Shown here one piece after another: positions 52,566 to 62,800 of a stretch of DNA of 64,000 bases (position 1 is its first letter; each line of letters starts with the position of its first letter). The notes beneath the pieces are model-generated. The model had not been told where the DNA came from. It did not search any database and was given only the letters and a program-made list of their open reading frames with translations. Both the position numbers and the translations under genes were made by a program. Source of the DNA: Opitutaceae bacterium (GTDB taxonomy: Bacteria; Verrucomicrobiota; Verrucomicrobiia; Opitutales; Opitutaceae); assembly GCA_028691845.1 (NCBI GenBank), contig JAQUYL010000001.1:1-64000 (forward strand), in the 5' to 3' direction.

Positions 52566-52880
52566 AAAATCACAGCAGAGCAATGCTCCTGTAGCACAGC
52601 AGGATATGAATGTCGCAAGAACCGTAGCTTCAAGAATCCTGTGGCTGCATTGGGAATACTAGTGGATCCCTTGGATCTGCCGCAGGAGCGCCTCATTGGC
52701 TTCCCGGCGGAGAGAGCGCCGTGCGTTTCCCGGGATCAGGGCAACTCAAACATCCGCCCTTAGGAGCGTTGGGAAGGCAGATCGCACGATTTTCGGTAGT
52801 GTCCGGAAAGTTCAGCAAAAAGGCGATTCATGGTAGGTGGTTAGGTGACGAAACCAAAAACCACTCAAAAAAGGGAAACC

Positions 52881-53276
52881 ATGAATCGCCCGAAGCGGAG
52901 CGATACCGTGATCGATGTGACGAAACAAGACCTGATGGAGATGCTGACGCAGGATGATGCGATCAAAACACTCCTGCAAAAGATGCTGCAGGAAGTGCTG
53001 GAAGCCGAGATGGACCAGGCCGTCCAGGCCGGCAAAAACGAGCGCACGAGCAGCCGACTCGATTACCGCAGCGGCCATTACCCGCGGACCCTGGTGACGC
53101 GGGTCGGCAAACTCGAACTGCGGGTGCCGCAGGACCGGTTTTCGACCGAGCTGTTCGCCCGCTACCAGCGCAGCGAGAAGGCCCTGGTGAGCGCGCTGAT
53201 GGAGATGTATGTGCAGGGCGTGTCGACCCGTCGGGTGAAGACGATCACCGAGGCCCAATCGGACCTGGCGCGATGA
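52881..53276 (+). pseudogene. Truncated IS256-family transposase
   Basis: N-terminal 130 residues of an IS256-type (Mutator) transposase: TVIDVTKQDLMEML, RSGHYPRTLVTRVGKLELRVPQDR, FSTELFARYQRSEKAL, and MYVQGVSTRRVKTITE. The frame runs into unrelated codons and stops; the DDE catalytic part is gone. A GTGTCCGGAAAGTTCAGC stretch near 52799 could be one terminal repeat end. Confidence 0.78.
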
Positions 53277-53323
53277 GGCGCAACGATGTCTGAGCCTGGT
53301 CGATCGCGTGCACACGTCGGTAC

Positions 53324-53578
53324 TCAATGGCTGAACCTGCTTCGATAGCGCATTCCGCCTCGTTCGTGTTTCTGCCATCTCTGGCGAGCCCGGGCGGGGG
53401 CTAACGCGGGATCCGCCACCTCCTGCATCCTCTCGCAACACGACTGGACGAGCCAGGGCTTGACCAGTTCGGCCTTGGGGCTCGGCACGCTCCGTGCAAG
53501 ACGCAATAGGGATTCGGCGTTGGCGACGCCAGTAAAATGGTCCTTTCCGTCAGCGGCCGGCAATTTCAGCCGGCGAAA
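53324..53578 (-). pseudogene. BRO/antirepressor-like fragment
   Basis: The reading frame carries RRLKLPAADGKDHFTGVANAESLLRLARSVPSPKAE, the second half of the BRO-N domain (typical LKLPAADGKxRxTDVA and SIPSPKAE). N-terminal and C-terminal parts are absent or out of frame. It has no start of its own, so it is a relic of a phage or plasmid gene. Confidence 0.55.
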
Positions 53579-53582
53579 TCCG

Positions 53583-53735
53583 TCACCGGCTGGCTGCCAT
53601 TCGGGCACTGGCGCTCTTTCGTCTTGTTCCATTACTTTCCACAATGACCAACACCTTGTCGGACGTCCCACGGCCTCGACGGCCGTACTTCGCTCCGCCG
53701 ACAGGCGTCTCGACCACCTCGACCTCCCCGCTTGA
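53583..53735 (-). pseudogene. IS1595/ISXO2-like transposase fragment
   Basis: Read on the minus strand, GEVEVVETPVGGAKYGRRGRGT resembles the DDE start of ISXO2-type transposases (EVEVDETYxGG...GRGT). The catalytic Asp is replaced by Val. Frame ends at a stop shortly after VLVIVESNG. It overlaps in position with other short frames, all non-functional. Confidence 0.5.
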
Positions 53736-53848
53736 CGTGGCCCGTCCAGGCATGACCGTCAATTTCCCGCGACGCCATCAAGGCCCGCTCTCTCATCAAA
53801 CCATAGAACTCCCGGTCCCGCAGCGCCGAACGATCCCCCGATAATAGA

Positions 53849-53890
53849 CAAGGCCGTCTCCCCAATTGCTCAGGAAACGGCCTTGGTTGT
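53849..53890. terminator. Bidirectional hairpin terminator
   Basis: CAAGGCCGT (53849-53857) pairs with ACGGCCTTG (53877-53885), followed on the plus strand by a T-rich stretch. It lies between the IS debris and the convergent end of the small secreted-protein gene. Confidence 0.55.
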
Positions 53891-53909
53891 TATTTATTCA
53901 GGTTAAATC

Positions 53910-54275
53910 CTACAAAATGGAACCCGCCTCGATCCTGACTGCGACCACGACCGGAAGTTCCAAATTCACGTCGACTGACTGAACCTTGCGAAGAGCGGAG
54001 GCATCATGCCTCCATGCATTCACCTGGTGCCGGCGGGGGACGAACCTGAAGCCGGACGAATTGGAATCGGCGAGGTCATCGAACGCTTCCGTCTCTTCAA
54101 CGATGAAATCGAGGTGCACCGAGGTGTCCGCATCGGATGGAGTCACCATGAGAGGAACCGACGCGCCGGCATGATCACGATCGAATCCGGGATGGGCCAC
54201 TTCTGACGTCGTCAAGGCAAACGCCAACGGGGCGGTCAGCAGGCCGAAAATGAGAGGCAGCATATTTTTGTTCAT
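53910..54275 (-). CDS. Small secreted protein, unknown function
   Basis: 121 residues. N-terminal MNKNMLPLIFGLLTAPLAFA is a standard signal peptide (cleavage after AFA), followed by a polar, Asp/Val-rich mature part of about 100 residues without Cys or known motif. It stands alone. I do not recognise the family. Confidence comes from the signal peptide and the coherent frame. Confidence 0.5.
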   Translation of the reverse strand: MNKNMLPLIFGLLTAPLAFALTTSEVAHPGFDRDHAGASVPLMVTPSDADTSVHLDFIVEETEAFDDLADSNSSGFRFVPRRHQVNAWRHDASALRKVQSVDVNLELPVVVAVRIEAGSIL

Positions 54276-54871
54276 GCGAGAACTATATACCCGAAAGGTT
54301 ACAGGAATCTTACACTGTTTGTGACATCTTCGTTACTTTTCATGGCGAGAGCGCCCGCGCCCCCGAGCCGCTCCCGCTCTGCATAATCGCCCTGCCCGCA
54401 TCGCGAACTCCGGCGGACCCGCCGGACAGCGTCACTGCCCTTTGAGCCGAGGCCAGGTCACAACCCGATCCGAATAAGGCGAGCCACATTGGTTATGACT
54501 GCCGACATATGCCATATAATCACGACAGCTGCGGATATTGACGCGGAACATTTCAGATTCCTTTTTCCGAAACGCACAAAGCACGAAGGCCGGAAACCCT
54601 GACGCCCGTCTCCTCCAGTTTTCGAAAAACGGATCAAATGCCGGGCGGTGCCGGAATCTTGCCGCGCAGGTCAGAGGTGAACTTGTATTCGGGGCCGAGT
54701 TTGCCGAAGCGCTCGATGGCGTCCGCGTGCACACCGGGCAGTTCCCGCAGGTTACTGAACTGATAGGAGACTGGATTTGAGGGGGTAAGCAGTCATGGTC
54801 AGATGGGGATGGGGTTTCCCACTGAACGTTTCAGATGAACCAAGAGGGCCGACACGGAGCGCTGGCCCGAA
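54276..54871. other. Gap with one probable gene-end remnant
   Basis: About 600 bases without an intact gene. On the minus strand, 54634-54775 reads FSNLRELPGVHADAIERFG, then LGPEYKFTSDLRGKIPAPPGI and a stop, which looks like a real protein C-terminus of unknown family that has lost its body. The rest shows nothing recognisable. Confidence 0.4.
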
Positions 54872-55546
54872 TTAGCTCTGACGGATGAATCGGCTCTTTC
54901 TGTGTAGTATCGTCGCGACCAGAACAACCACACCAGCCAAGAAAGCTAGATTCGATGACTCGGGCACGCTGACCAGCGAGACCGAAGTGAGCGAAGAGGT
55001 GTCGACGTCACCGCTCCAATCGCCGTTGATAAACAAACCGCGCACATCGGCTAGAACCGTGGAAAAGTCAGAAGCGCCGGCAATCGCTCCGGAGCTGTAG
55101 CTGTTAACTCTCCAGCTGCCGAAATCTGTGAACGATGCGGTGAATGTCTGAAATTCGGTATTTGTAATACCCGCGTTGTAGTAAAGAGAACGGTCCGTTC
55201 CTTCGAGGACAATCATCGGATAAGCAACCCCGTTACCATTCGAGGTTCGGAGGCCAAACTCTAGGCGGCTGACACTTGAGAGATTCCCAAGAAAGGCGGC
55301 CGGAGCTTGAAACATGGTCCAATCGCCTATGGTATCCTCCAAACTGATATAGCCGCCTGATGCATTCCAGTAGACGCTACGAGAGCTGGCAATTGTGATC
55401 GGGAAGTTGACCGGGTTTAGTTCCGCGACTAACCACCCTTCGCTGCCACTGGTGAATGTTGAGGTTTGCGCGCCCACCGGCAAGGCGAACGCCAGGAATA
55501 CTACGAAAATTGATAGGAAACTGGATTTTGGGAGACGACTGAACAT
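54872..55546 (-). CDS. PEP-CTERM protein with laminin-B-like domain
   Basis: 224 residues. Signal peptide (FLSIFVVFLAFALPVGA) and a mature part resembling Laminin_B (EGWLVAEL, YISLEDTIGDWTMFQAPAAFLGN). The C-terminus carries VPESSNLAFLAGVVVLVATILHRKSR: the sorting motif (PES variant), membrane helix and basic cluster of PEP-CTERM proteins, processed by an exosortase. Paired with the next PEP-CTERM gene, 21 bases away on the same strand. Confidence 0.78.
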   Translation of the reverse strand: MFSRLPKSSFLSIFVVFLAFALPVGAQTSTFTSGSEGWLVAELNPVNFPITIASSRSVYWNASGGYISLEDTIGDWTMFQAPAAFLGNLSSVSRLEFGLRTSNGNGVAYPMIVLEGTDRSLYYNAGITNTEFQTFTASFTDFGSWRVNSYSSGAIAGASDFSTVLADVRGLFINGDWSGDVDTSSLTSVSLVSVPESSNLAFLAGVVVLVATILHRKSRFIRQS

Positions 55547-55567
55547 GGCTGAGAAGGGGGAAGGGGG

Positions 55568-56446
55568 TCATGAGGTAGGAAAAAGATGCTGTCGGCGGCG
55601 CCACGCCGCAACGGCCAGTGCGGTCAAACCCGCCAGCGTGGCGTAGGTCGCGGGCTCGGGAATGGCAGTTGTGACCGCCGACCAGGAACTGCCGAAACGG
55701 AACTCGTCAATCGCTCCCTGCGCATAGGTTCCGTATTCGAGCCGTACCAAGTCGACCCCCGTTGCTGCGCTGCTACCCGAAAACGACAGTTGCCAACTGA
55801 CCGGCTCAGCAAGCGGGACCGTGTTGGACGGTCCGTACACGGAAAGAAACCACTGGTCATAGCCTGCGGCACTGGTTTCCAGCTTGGAGACGAGGAAGTA
55901 CGTCGTGTTGAGTGCGACGTCGAGAGCTGCGGCAGTCCATGTCGGGTTGTCTGGGCCGCATTCGACAAAGAAATTCTCCTCCGAATTCAGGCCGAATCCC
56001 CAGCGCTGAGTCGATCCAGTGAAGAACTTGACCGCAATCTGGTCAGTGTCGGGATCGCTGCCTCCGGACGCCGATTTGCGCAGCAGTACGCTCGCATAGT
56101 AGACCCCGTTCTTTGACAAATCGACGGAAGTGGTCATCTGCCGCGTCGAGTAGTTTTGCTTGCCGTCGGAAGCGGCGTAATCGACATCATTCCCCGAGGC
56201 GATTCCAGCCAAGCCGCCTCCTTCCCGGGCCGGGAATGCCAAGCCGCCCGTGCCGATCGTCAGGTGGCCCCCCTGCCAGCTCTGCGCCCACCCCGTGCCG
56301 CCGCTGGCTCCCGCAATCGTCCCTCCGCCGGTGTACGCGAAGGATTCGGTTGTCACAGGTGTCTGCGCGTGCCCGAGGAACGGTCCAATGAGCAACCCGG
56401 TAAGAATGAGTTCTTGAACGGCGGGAAAGCAGCGAAAGCGCGTCAT
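55568..56446 (-). CDS. PEP-CTERM secreted protein
   Basis: 292 residues from the ATG at 56446 (an upstream Met at 56521 would precede a non-signal stretch). Signal peptide (LILTGLLIGPFLGHAQ), a concanavalin-like beta-sandwich style mature region (TESFAYTGGGTIAGASGGTGW, WGFGLNSEENFFVECG), and the C-terminal IPEPATYATLAGLTALAVAAWRRRQ, a textbook PEP-CTERM tail. Probably anchored or released at the cell surface. This tail is a main reason for placing the organism among Verrucomicrobia. Confidence 0.82.
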   Translation of the reverse strand: MTRFRCFPAVQELILTGLLIGPFLGHAQTPVTTESFAYTGGGTIAGASGGTGWAQSWQGGHLTIGTGGLAFPAREGGGLAGIASGNDVDYAASDGKQNYSTRQMTTSVDLSKNGVYYASVLLRKSASGGSDPDTDQIAVKFFTGSTQRWGFGLNSEENFFVECGPDNPTWTAAALDVALNTTYFLVSKLETSAAGYDQWFLSVYGPSNTVPLAEPVSWQLSFSGSSAATGVDLVRLEYGTYAQGAIDEFRFGSSWSAVTTAIPEPATYATLAGLTALAVAAWRRRQHLFPTS

Positions 56447-56521
56447 CGCGTTACTCTTTCCCCAGGTCGCTGCGCGGCGGCGCCCACTTCTGGCTGATCC
56501 GCTGAGTGACGGTAGTTTCAT

Positions 56522-57233
56522 TGGGGCTAGCCCCAGATATTAGAGTCGGTGTCTGATAAATCAATCCTCGAGTCCTATTTTACCCGAAACGATCCACCGG
56601 AATTAACCATGTTGGCGAGATGCTGCTGAATCTTGGCGCACCAAGCCTGCCGCTTCGGAAAAAGAAAGGGCTCAACCCTTGGTCCGCTTATTGTCGGAAA
56701 CAGGCGACGGCCCCGAGGTAATCGCACAGCATTGAAAGCCTGCGGTCAGTCAGCCCATGCCGGGGTTTGCTGAGCCAAGCGCGACGCCAGTTCCGCCCCG
56801 TCTGTGCTCTCACCAAATCATTGAAGGCGCCAGGTGCGGGGGGCTTTAAGGATAAAGTTTGGTTCGTGCCCCTTGCGTCAGCCGGTGATTCGGTCCCTTC
56901 CAGGGGGCGCATGGAAGATGGTGTTCATCCCTTCACCGGAGGTGAATTTATTTGTGCCAACCGCAAGTTGAACGAGCCGATGGAACCGCGCCTTAAAGTA
57001 TCTTTGCGCTTTGCCCTTTCCTCAACAGGGCAAGTGATTATCGTGTCATTGACGAAGACCCCGATGATTGCCGACCCCTCTATCCACGTGATACGGCAAG
57101 AGAGCGCCAAAAACTGGAATAGGCGGATAGTGTACGACTCTTGGCCGATATCACCTGCTAGCGTTGTCCTCTTTCCGCTCACGGGGAAAGCACCCCCTGA
57201 TCGTTCTCATCAAACTTACCAACCTCGACTTCC
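56522..57233. other. Gap with weak open frame, no supported gene
   Basis: About 710 bases. A plus-strand frame at 56767-57237 (156 codons) includes LKVSLRFALSSTGQVIIVSLTKTPMI, which faintly recalls a TonB C-terminal domain, but it has no signal, start context or partner. A minus-strand frame ending GLTDRRLSMLCDYLGA may be an HTH relic. Neither is convincing. Confidence 0.3.
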
Positions 57234-58103
57234 ATGAACATCCGAAGCCTGCGATATTCACTCTGCCTTGCAGTCGCCTGGGGTATCCTATTCGCAATGT
57301 CCACCGTTTCGGGCGCAGAAGAACCGAAACTCCTGCCGATGAGAACCACCGCTGGGTTACTCAACCCTGAGGAGCCCTACAGCCTCGTCATCGGCTATCA
57401 GGCGCAACCCGAAACGCGGATTGCCTTCCGGAAATACCTGACGAAGGAGTTCATCGGTCAACTCGACCGTTGGCAACAAGGTGGCGTGCTTCAAAACTAC
57501 CAGTTGCTATTTCAAAACATAGCGGCCTACAACAGGTATCCTGACGCGATTCTCATCATCACCTTTCCAAACTTTCGAGCGACCTACAACTGGAACAAGA
57601 TCGAGGAGGAAAGGCCTGGCGGGCTCTCGGAAGACGGCCTCAAATTGGCTGCGCCAAAGTACAGCATGATCACGGAACGGGTCGCCCAACGTTTCGTCCA
57701 GGCTGCCGACCCGAGCGACAATGTGATTGAGGTGGGATATTACAACATTAACGACTCCAATCTCTATCCACAGTTCATCAAGGAGTACGTTGTTCCCCTG
57801 TGGGATAATTGGATCGGGCAAGGCAATGGTGCGATCACCGAGTATGCGGTCTACAAAGCGATGGATGCTTTCCTTTTCGGCAGGGAGCACACGCAGTATG
57901 TGGAACCCTGGCAGGCCTTGGTCGTGCTCGGTTACCGGGACGCCGATGCGTACACGAACCGGGCCCGGATGGTGCTCAAGAGCTATGCCGACCTCCAGAC
58001 CAACGTTCGGTTCAACTACTGGACCGCGAAGGAACATCGAGCTCAGGCCAGACAACAGTTCACGATCGCGTTTTATCGCCAGATTGGCAGTTCCTGGAAA
58101 TAG
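57234..58103 (+). CDS. Secreted protein of unknown function
   Basis: 289 residues with a signal peptide (SLCLAVAWGILFAMSTVSGAEE, cleavage after SGA). The mature part is soluble and rich in aromatic residues (FIGQLDRWQQGGVLQNYQLLF, YNRYPDAILIITFPNF, YADLQTNVRFNYW). No domain is recognised; it might be a periplasmic stress-type (Dabb-like fold) or enzyme-like protein. It stands alone, and the IS66 debris begins 200 bases after its stop. Confidence 0.6.
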   Translation: MNIRSLRYSLCLAVAWGILFAMSTVSGAEEPKLLPMRTTAGLLNPEEPYSLVIGYQAQPETRIAFRKYLTKEFIGQLDRWQQGGVLQNYQLLFQNIAAYNRYPDAILIITFPNFRATYNWNKIEEERPGGLSEDGLKLAAPKYSMITERVAQRFVQAADPSDNVIEVGYYNINDSNLYPQFIKEYVVPLWDNWIGQGNGAITEYAVYKAMDAFLFGREHTQYVEPWQALVVLGYRDADAYTNRARMVLKSYADLQTNVRFNYWTAKEHRAQARQQFTIAFYRQIGSSWK

Positions 58104-58289
58104 CTCTACAGGGTGCTCGTTGGGTTGTCGTCCGTCGCTCCCAGCAACGTTTCCTCCGCCCTATCGCTCCCAAATCCGGGAGGAGGAACTTCCTGCAGAT
58201 CAAATGGAGGACTGCAGCAAGATCCCGCATTCAGTCATACGGTATAAGCGTAACCCGGGCTGCCTTGTTGACGGGTCGAGTTTGTGACA

Positions 58290-58620
58290 AGTTCGATCAG
58301 GTGTCGCAGGGCGGCTTCGCGTTCTGGTGACCAGTACGGACCGATCCCGATTGGCTTGCGCTTGGGAAGCCGGCGAGCAGTTGGCCGGCAGCAGCACCGA
58401 TCAGGTTGTCACGATCGGTCATTGCCGGCAGGCGAGTGAGGGCATCCCGCAGGCAGGCAAACGGGCCCCTCCCGTGGCGGCGGCAGCAGACAACCATCAA
58501 GTAGAGGATGGCGGAGCGCTGCCCGGCATGGGGATGTCGATGAAGAGCCGGTTTTTCGCGCCCGGCTTGCTGGGGCCGATGGCGTTCTCCACGGAGTTGG
58601 TGTCGAGCACTTGGTCTGAC
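58290..58620 (-). pseudogene. IS66-family transposase (TnpC) 3' fragment
   Basis: On the minus strand, NSVENAIGPSKPGAKNRLFI and, in another frame, VCCRRHGRGPFACLRDALTRLPAMTDRDN match the C-terminal part of IS66 transposases (NNxxENxIRP.. GRKNWLF and YLRDVLTRLP). Frameshifts and lack of the rest make it non-functional. The 150-200 bases on both sides hold nothing recognisable. Confidence 0.7.
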
Positions 58621-58771
58621 TAAAGCGCAAGTGCGCGGTCAGCGGTTCCCAGTGCCCGGGCAGATTCAATCCGCCCCGGTCTTCAGCTTTTGACACCCTG
58701 CGGCACCAACACACCGGCCCCACGCGGCCGGAATCTGGCGCCGCAAGGCGCAAAGCGAAAAACCGCCAGCT

Positions 58772-59764
58772 CTATTCCTTCCAGAGCTGGAGCGTCCGGA
58801 GATAGTTGCCGCGCTCGTAGGCCTCGGGATCGGGGCACTTGAGCTGACTGAGCGAACCGCGCATCTCCGCGATGGAAGTATACTCGTGTTCCTCCATCCA
58901 GTCCCGCAACCCCGTGAGGAGATCCCCGATGCGCTCGGGACCGCGGCTGAGCAGAGTGGCCACGACCTGCACGGCGTCAGCGCCGGCCAGGATGGCCTTC
59001 ACCACGTCGGCCCAAGTGTGCACTCCGCCGCTGCAGGCAAGGCTGAACTTCACCTGGTCGCGAAGGACCGCCAGTGCGCGCAGGCGCAGGCGCAGGTCCT
59101 CGTGCGTTGACAGGTCCAGCCGCGGGGTCACGTCGAGGGTGTCGACATCGATCTCGGGCTGGAAGAACCGGTTGAAGAGCACGATGCCGTCGGCGCGCTC
59201 CTGTTCGAGTGCGCCGGCCAGATTCGGCAGCGCCGAGTAATACGGCGAGAGCTTCACCAGCACGGGAATCTTCACCGAGCTGCGGACCGCCCGGGTGATT
59301 TCCACGATGCGCTGCTCGATCTCCGTCCCCGTCACCTCCCGCCGCGTGGCGAGGAAGTAGGTGTTGAGTTCGAGCGCGTCGGCTCCGGCCTGTTCAATCT
59401 GCTGCGCGAACGTGTGCCATGAGCCGAGCTGCGTGCCGTTGAGCGAGGCGATGACCGGAATGTGAAGGGCGGCCTTCAGCTTGCCGATGCACTCGACGTA
59501 TTCGTTCGGAGGCAGCGAATAGTCATCCTGCGCTGGGAAGAACGACGTGGCCTCGGCGAAGTTGTCCTGCCAGCGCTCGACGTGGCGGGCGAAGGCGATT
59601 TCGTTGCCTTCGATCTGCTCGGCAAACAATGAGTGCATGACAACCGCCGCCGCGCCGGCATCTTCGATGCGGCGGGCGGCGTCGGTATTGTCGACCAGGG
59701 GTGAAGCGCCCGGCATGAGCGGATTCTTAAGCTTAAGCCCCGCGTAGGTAGTGGTGAGATCCAT
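58772..59764 (-). CDS. Dihydroorotate-dehydrogenase-like protein
   Basis: 330 residues, TIM-barrel. Typical start TTTYAGLKLKNPLMPGASPLVDN, the NGTQLGSW and ELNTYF blocks, KIPVLVKLSPYYSALPNL, and ACSGGVHTWADVVKAILAGADAVQVVATLL near the flavin phosphate site. Such DHOD-like proteins are often found next to nifJ and may act in ferredoxin-linked redox rather than pyrimidine synthesis. It follows nifJ by 38 bases and is probably its operon partner. Confidence 0.85.
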   Translation of the reverse strand: MDLTTTYAGLKLKNPLMPGASPLVDNTDAARRIEDAGAAAVVMHSLFAEQIEGNEIAFARHVERWQDNFAEATSFFPAQDDYSLPPNEYVECIGKLKAALHIPVIASLNGTQLGSWHTFAQQIEQAGADALELNTYFLATRREVTGTEIEQRIVEITRAVRSSVKIPVLVKLSPYYSALPNLAGALEQERADGIVLFNRFFQPEIDVDTLDVTPRLDLSTHEDLRLRLRALAVLRDQVKFSLACSGGVHTWADVVKAILAGADAVQVVATLLSRGPERIGDLLTGLRDWMEEHEYTSIAEMRGSLSQLKCPDPEAYERGNYLRTLQLWKE

Positions 59765-59802
59765 GATATGATGTTTGGAGGTTGAGGCGGACCGATGCGG
59801 TC

Positions 59803-62800
59803 TTAGGCGGGTTTGCCCGTGGTAGTACCCGGCTTGGCCTCGGTGGAGGAGCCGGCTGCCTCGGACAAGTGTTTGTAGGCCACCACGCGGGCGTCTATCC
59901 CCGCCTGGGCCTTCTTCGCAAGTTCCGCGGCGCGTTCCGGGCTGGACTTGAAGAGCACCTGATAGCGCAGCTCGTTGCTCGTGAAGGCGCTCAGCGGCTG
60001 CTTGGGCGCCGGCGAGTCAAGCACGATGGCCGGCTGGCCACGCTCTGCGCGGGCAGGATCGTGGCGGAAGAGCGGCCAGTAGCCGGTATCGACCGCGAGC
60101 TTCTGATGCTCGAGGCCGTTCGCCAGGGCAAAGCCGTGCGCGATGCAATGCGAATAAGCAATGATCAGGGAGGGCCCGGGGTGCGCCTCTGCCTCGAGGA
60201 ATGCCTGCACCGTCTGGCTGTCCTTCGCGCCGATGGCGACGCGGGCCACATAGACGTTGCTGTAGGTGGAGGCGATGAGCGCCAGATCCTTCTTGTTGTT
60301 GCCCTTGCCGGCAGCGGCAAACTTGGCCACGGCACCCATGGCTGTGGACTTGGAGCACTGGCCACCGGTGTTGGAATAGACCTCGGTGTCGAGCACGAGA
60401 ACGTTGACGTTGCGGCCACTGGCGAGGACGTGATCCAGACCGCCGTAGCCGATGTCGTAGGCCCAGCCATCGCCGCCGATGATCCAGACGGATTTCTTGA
60501 CGAGATAATCCGCGAGCTGGAGCAGCTGGCGGGACGGTTCGTCGTCACGCTTGGCGAGCAGCTTCTTCAGCTCGGCCACCACACTGCGCGCGGCGGCGAG
60601 GCCGGCGTCGGTGGCTTGATCGGCTGTGCGAAAACCCTCTACCAACGGGGCCGGCAGCACCGGCGTAAGCTCCTGGAGGAGACGTTGCGCCTGGACGGCC
60701 AGCTGGTCCGCACCCCCGCGCAGGCCCAAGCCGAATTCGGCGTTGTCCTCAAACAGGGAGTTGGCCCAAGCGGGGCCTCGGCCGTTGCGGTCGGTGCAGT
60801 ACGGCGTGGTCGGCAGGTTGCCGCCGTAAATCGAGGTGCAGCCGGTGGCATTGGCCGCGATGAGGCGGTCGCCAAAGAGCTGGGTGAGCAGCTTGAGGTA
60901 AGCCGTCTCGCCGCAACCCGTGCAGGCACCCGAGAATTCGAAGAGCGGCTGACGGAACTGCGAGCCCTTGACGTTATCCTGGAGGAGAGCGGCGGGCGGA
61001 GGCGGCAGCTTGAGGAAGAACTCCCAGTTGTCGTTCTCGGCCATGCGCAGCGGCTCCTGGCGGGCCATCATGAGGGCTTTGCGCTTGGGCTCGGTCTTGT
61101 CCTTGGCCGGGCAGACCTTCTGGCAGAGCGTGCAGCCCGTGCAATCCTCGGGCGCGATCTGGATGGTGAAGCTGTGGCCGGGAAGCTCGGCACTGCGGAG
61201 CTTGGTGCGCTTGAACGTCGCGGGCGCATCGGCGGCCGCAGCGTCCGGATACGCGGCGGGACGGATGGCGGCGTGCGGGCAGACCATGACGCACTTGTTG
61301 CACTGGATGCAGAGGGCGGGATCCCAGACCGGGATTTCCTGCGCGATGTTGCGCTTCTCCCAGCGGGTGGTGCTCAGCGGCCAGGTGCCATCAGGCGCAA
61401 ATGCGCTCACGGGCAGCTTGTCGCCGTCGCCGGCAATCATCACGGCCGTCACGCGTTTGACGAAATCTGGCGCAGCGGGCGAGACGACCGGCGGCCGGCC
61501 CTTGGTGGCGGTGACACTCGCCGGCACCTTGATTTCGTGCAGCGCGGCCAACGAGGCGTCAACGGCGGCGTGGTTCTTGGCCACGACGGCGTCACCCTTG
61601 CGGCCGTAGGTCTTCTTGATGGCTTTCTTGATGGCTTCGATCGCCTCGTCGCGCGGCAGCACGCCTGAGAGGGCGAAGAAGCAGGTCTGCATGACCGTAT
61701 TGATCTGGCCGCCCATGCCGGCGGCGCGGGCCACCGAGTAGGCGTCGATAGCGTAAACCTTGAGCTTGAGATCGATGATGCGGGCCTGCACCTCGCGCGG
61801 CAGGCGGTCCCACACCTGTTCGGCGGGGGCGGCAATATTGAGCAGCAGCGTGCCGCCGGGGCGGGCCTGGGCGAGCACCTCCACGCGCTCCATGAACGGG
61901 AAGTGGTGCACCGCAACGAAGCCGGCCTGGCCGATGAGATACGGCGAGCGGATCGGCTGCGGGCCAAACCGCAGGTGCGAGACGGTCATCGAACCGCTCT
62001 TCTTGGAATCATACACGAAGTAACCCTGGGCGTAGAGGTCCGTGCTTTCGCCGATGATCTTGATCGAGTTCTTGTTCGCCCCCACGGTGCCGTCAGCTCC
62101 CAGCCCGTAGAACACGGCGCGGCGAGTGTCCTCCGTCTCGAGGTCGAAGCGCTCGTCGTATGGCAGCGAACGATGGGTGACGTCGTCATTGATGCCGACG
62201 GTGAAACGGGTCTTGGGCGCGGATTTCTTGAGCTCGTCATAGACGGCCTTGGCCATCGCAGGCGTGAATTCCTTGGAACCAAGACCATACACACCACCGA
62301 TCATCTTCACCTTGCCGGCGCGATCGCTCTCGTAGAGGGCGCTGGCGACGTCGAGGAAGAGGGGCTCGGCCGGGGCGCCGGGTTCCTTGGTGCGGTCGAG
62401 CACGGCGATGCTCTTTACGGTGGAGGGCAGTGCGGCCAGGAGTGCCTTGGCGTCAAATGGACGGTACAGGCGCACCCGGACGACGCCGGTCTTCTCACCC
62501 TGGGAATTAAGCCAGGCGGAGGCGCCGGAAACCGTCTCGGCACCCGAGCCCATGATGACGACCACGCGATCGGCCTGCGGATGGCCCTCGTAGTCGAATA
62601 GCTTGTAGGCCCGGCCGGTGCGTGCAGCGAGAGCGTCGAAGGTCTCCTGCACCTTGGCTGCGGTGACCTCGTAGAAGGGATTGCACGCCTCGCGCGCCTG
62701 GAAAAATACGTCGGGATTCTGGGCCGTGCCGCGAATGATCGGCCGGTCGGGAGTCATCGCCTTGTCACGAAACGCCTTGATGTGCGCCGGATCGATGAGG

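Noticed and set aside
52650-52675. ACTAGTGGATCC resembling a cloning polylinker
   Set aside because: Only 12 bases match, the flanks differ, and no vector sequence follows; chance match.
59782-61668. Plus-strand 628-codon frame over nifJ
   Set aside because: Antisense to nifJ, which is intact with all cofactor motifs.
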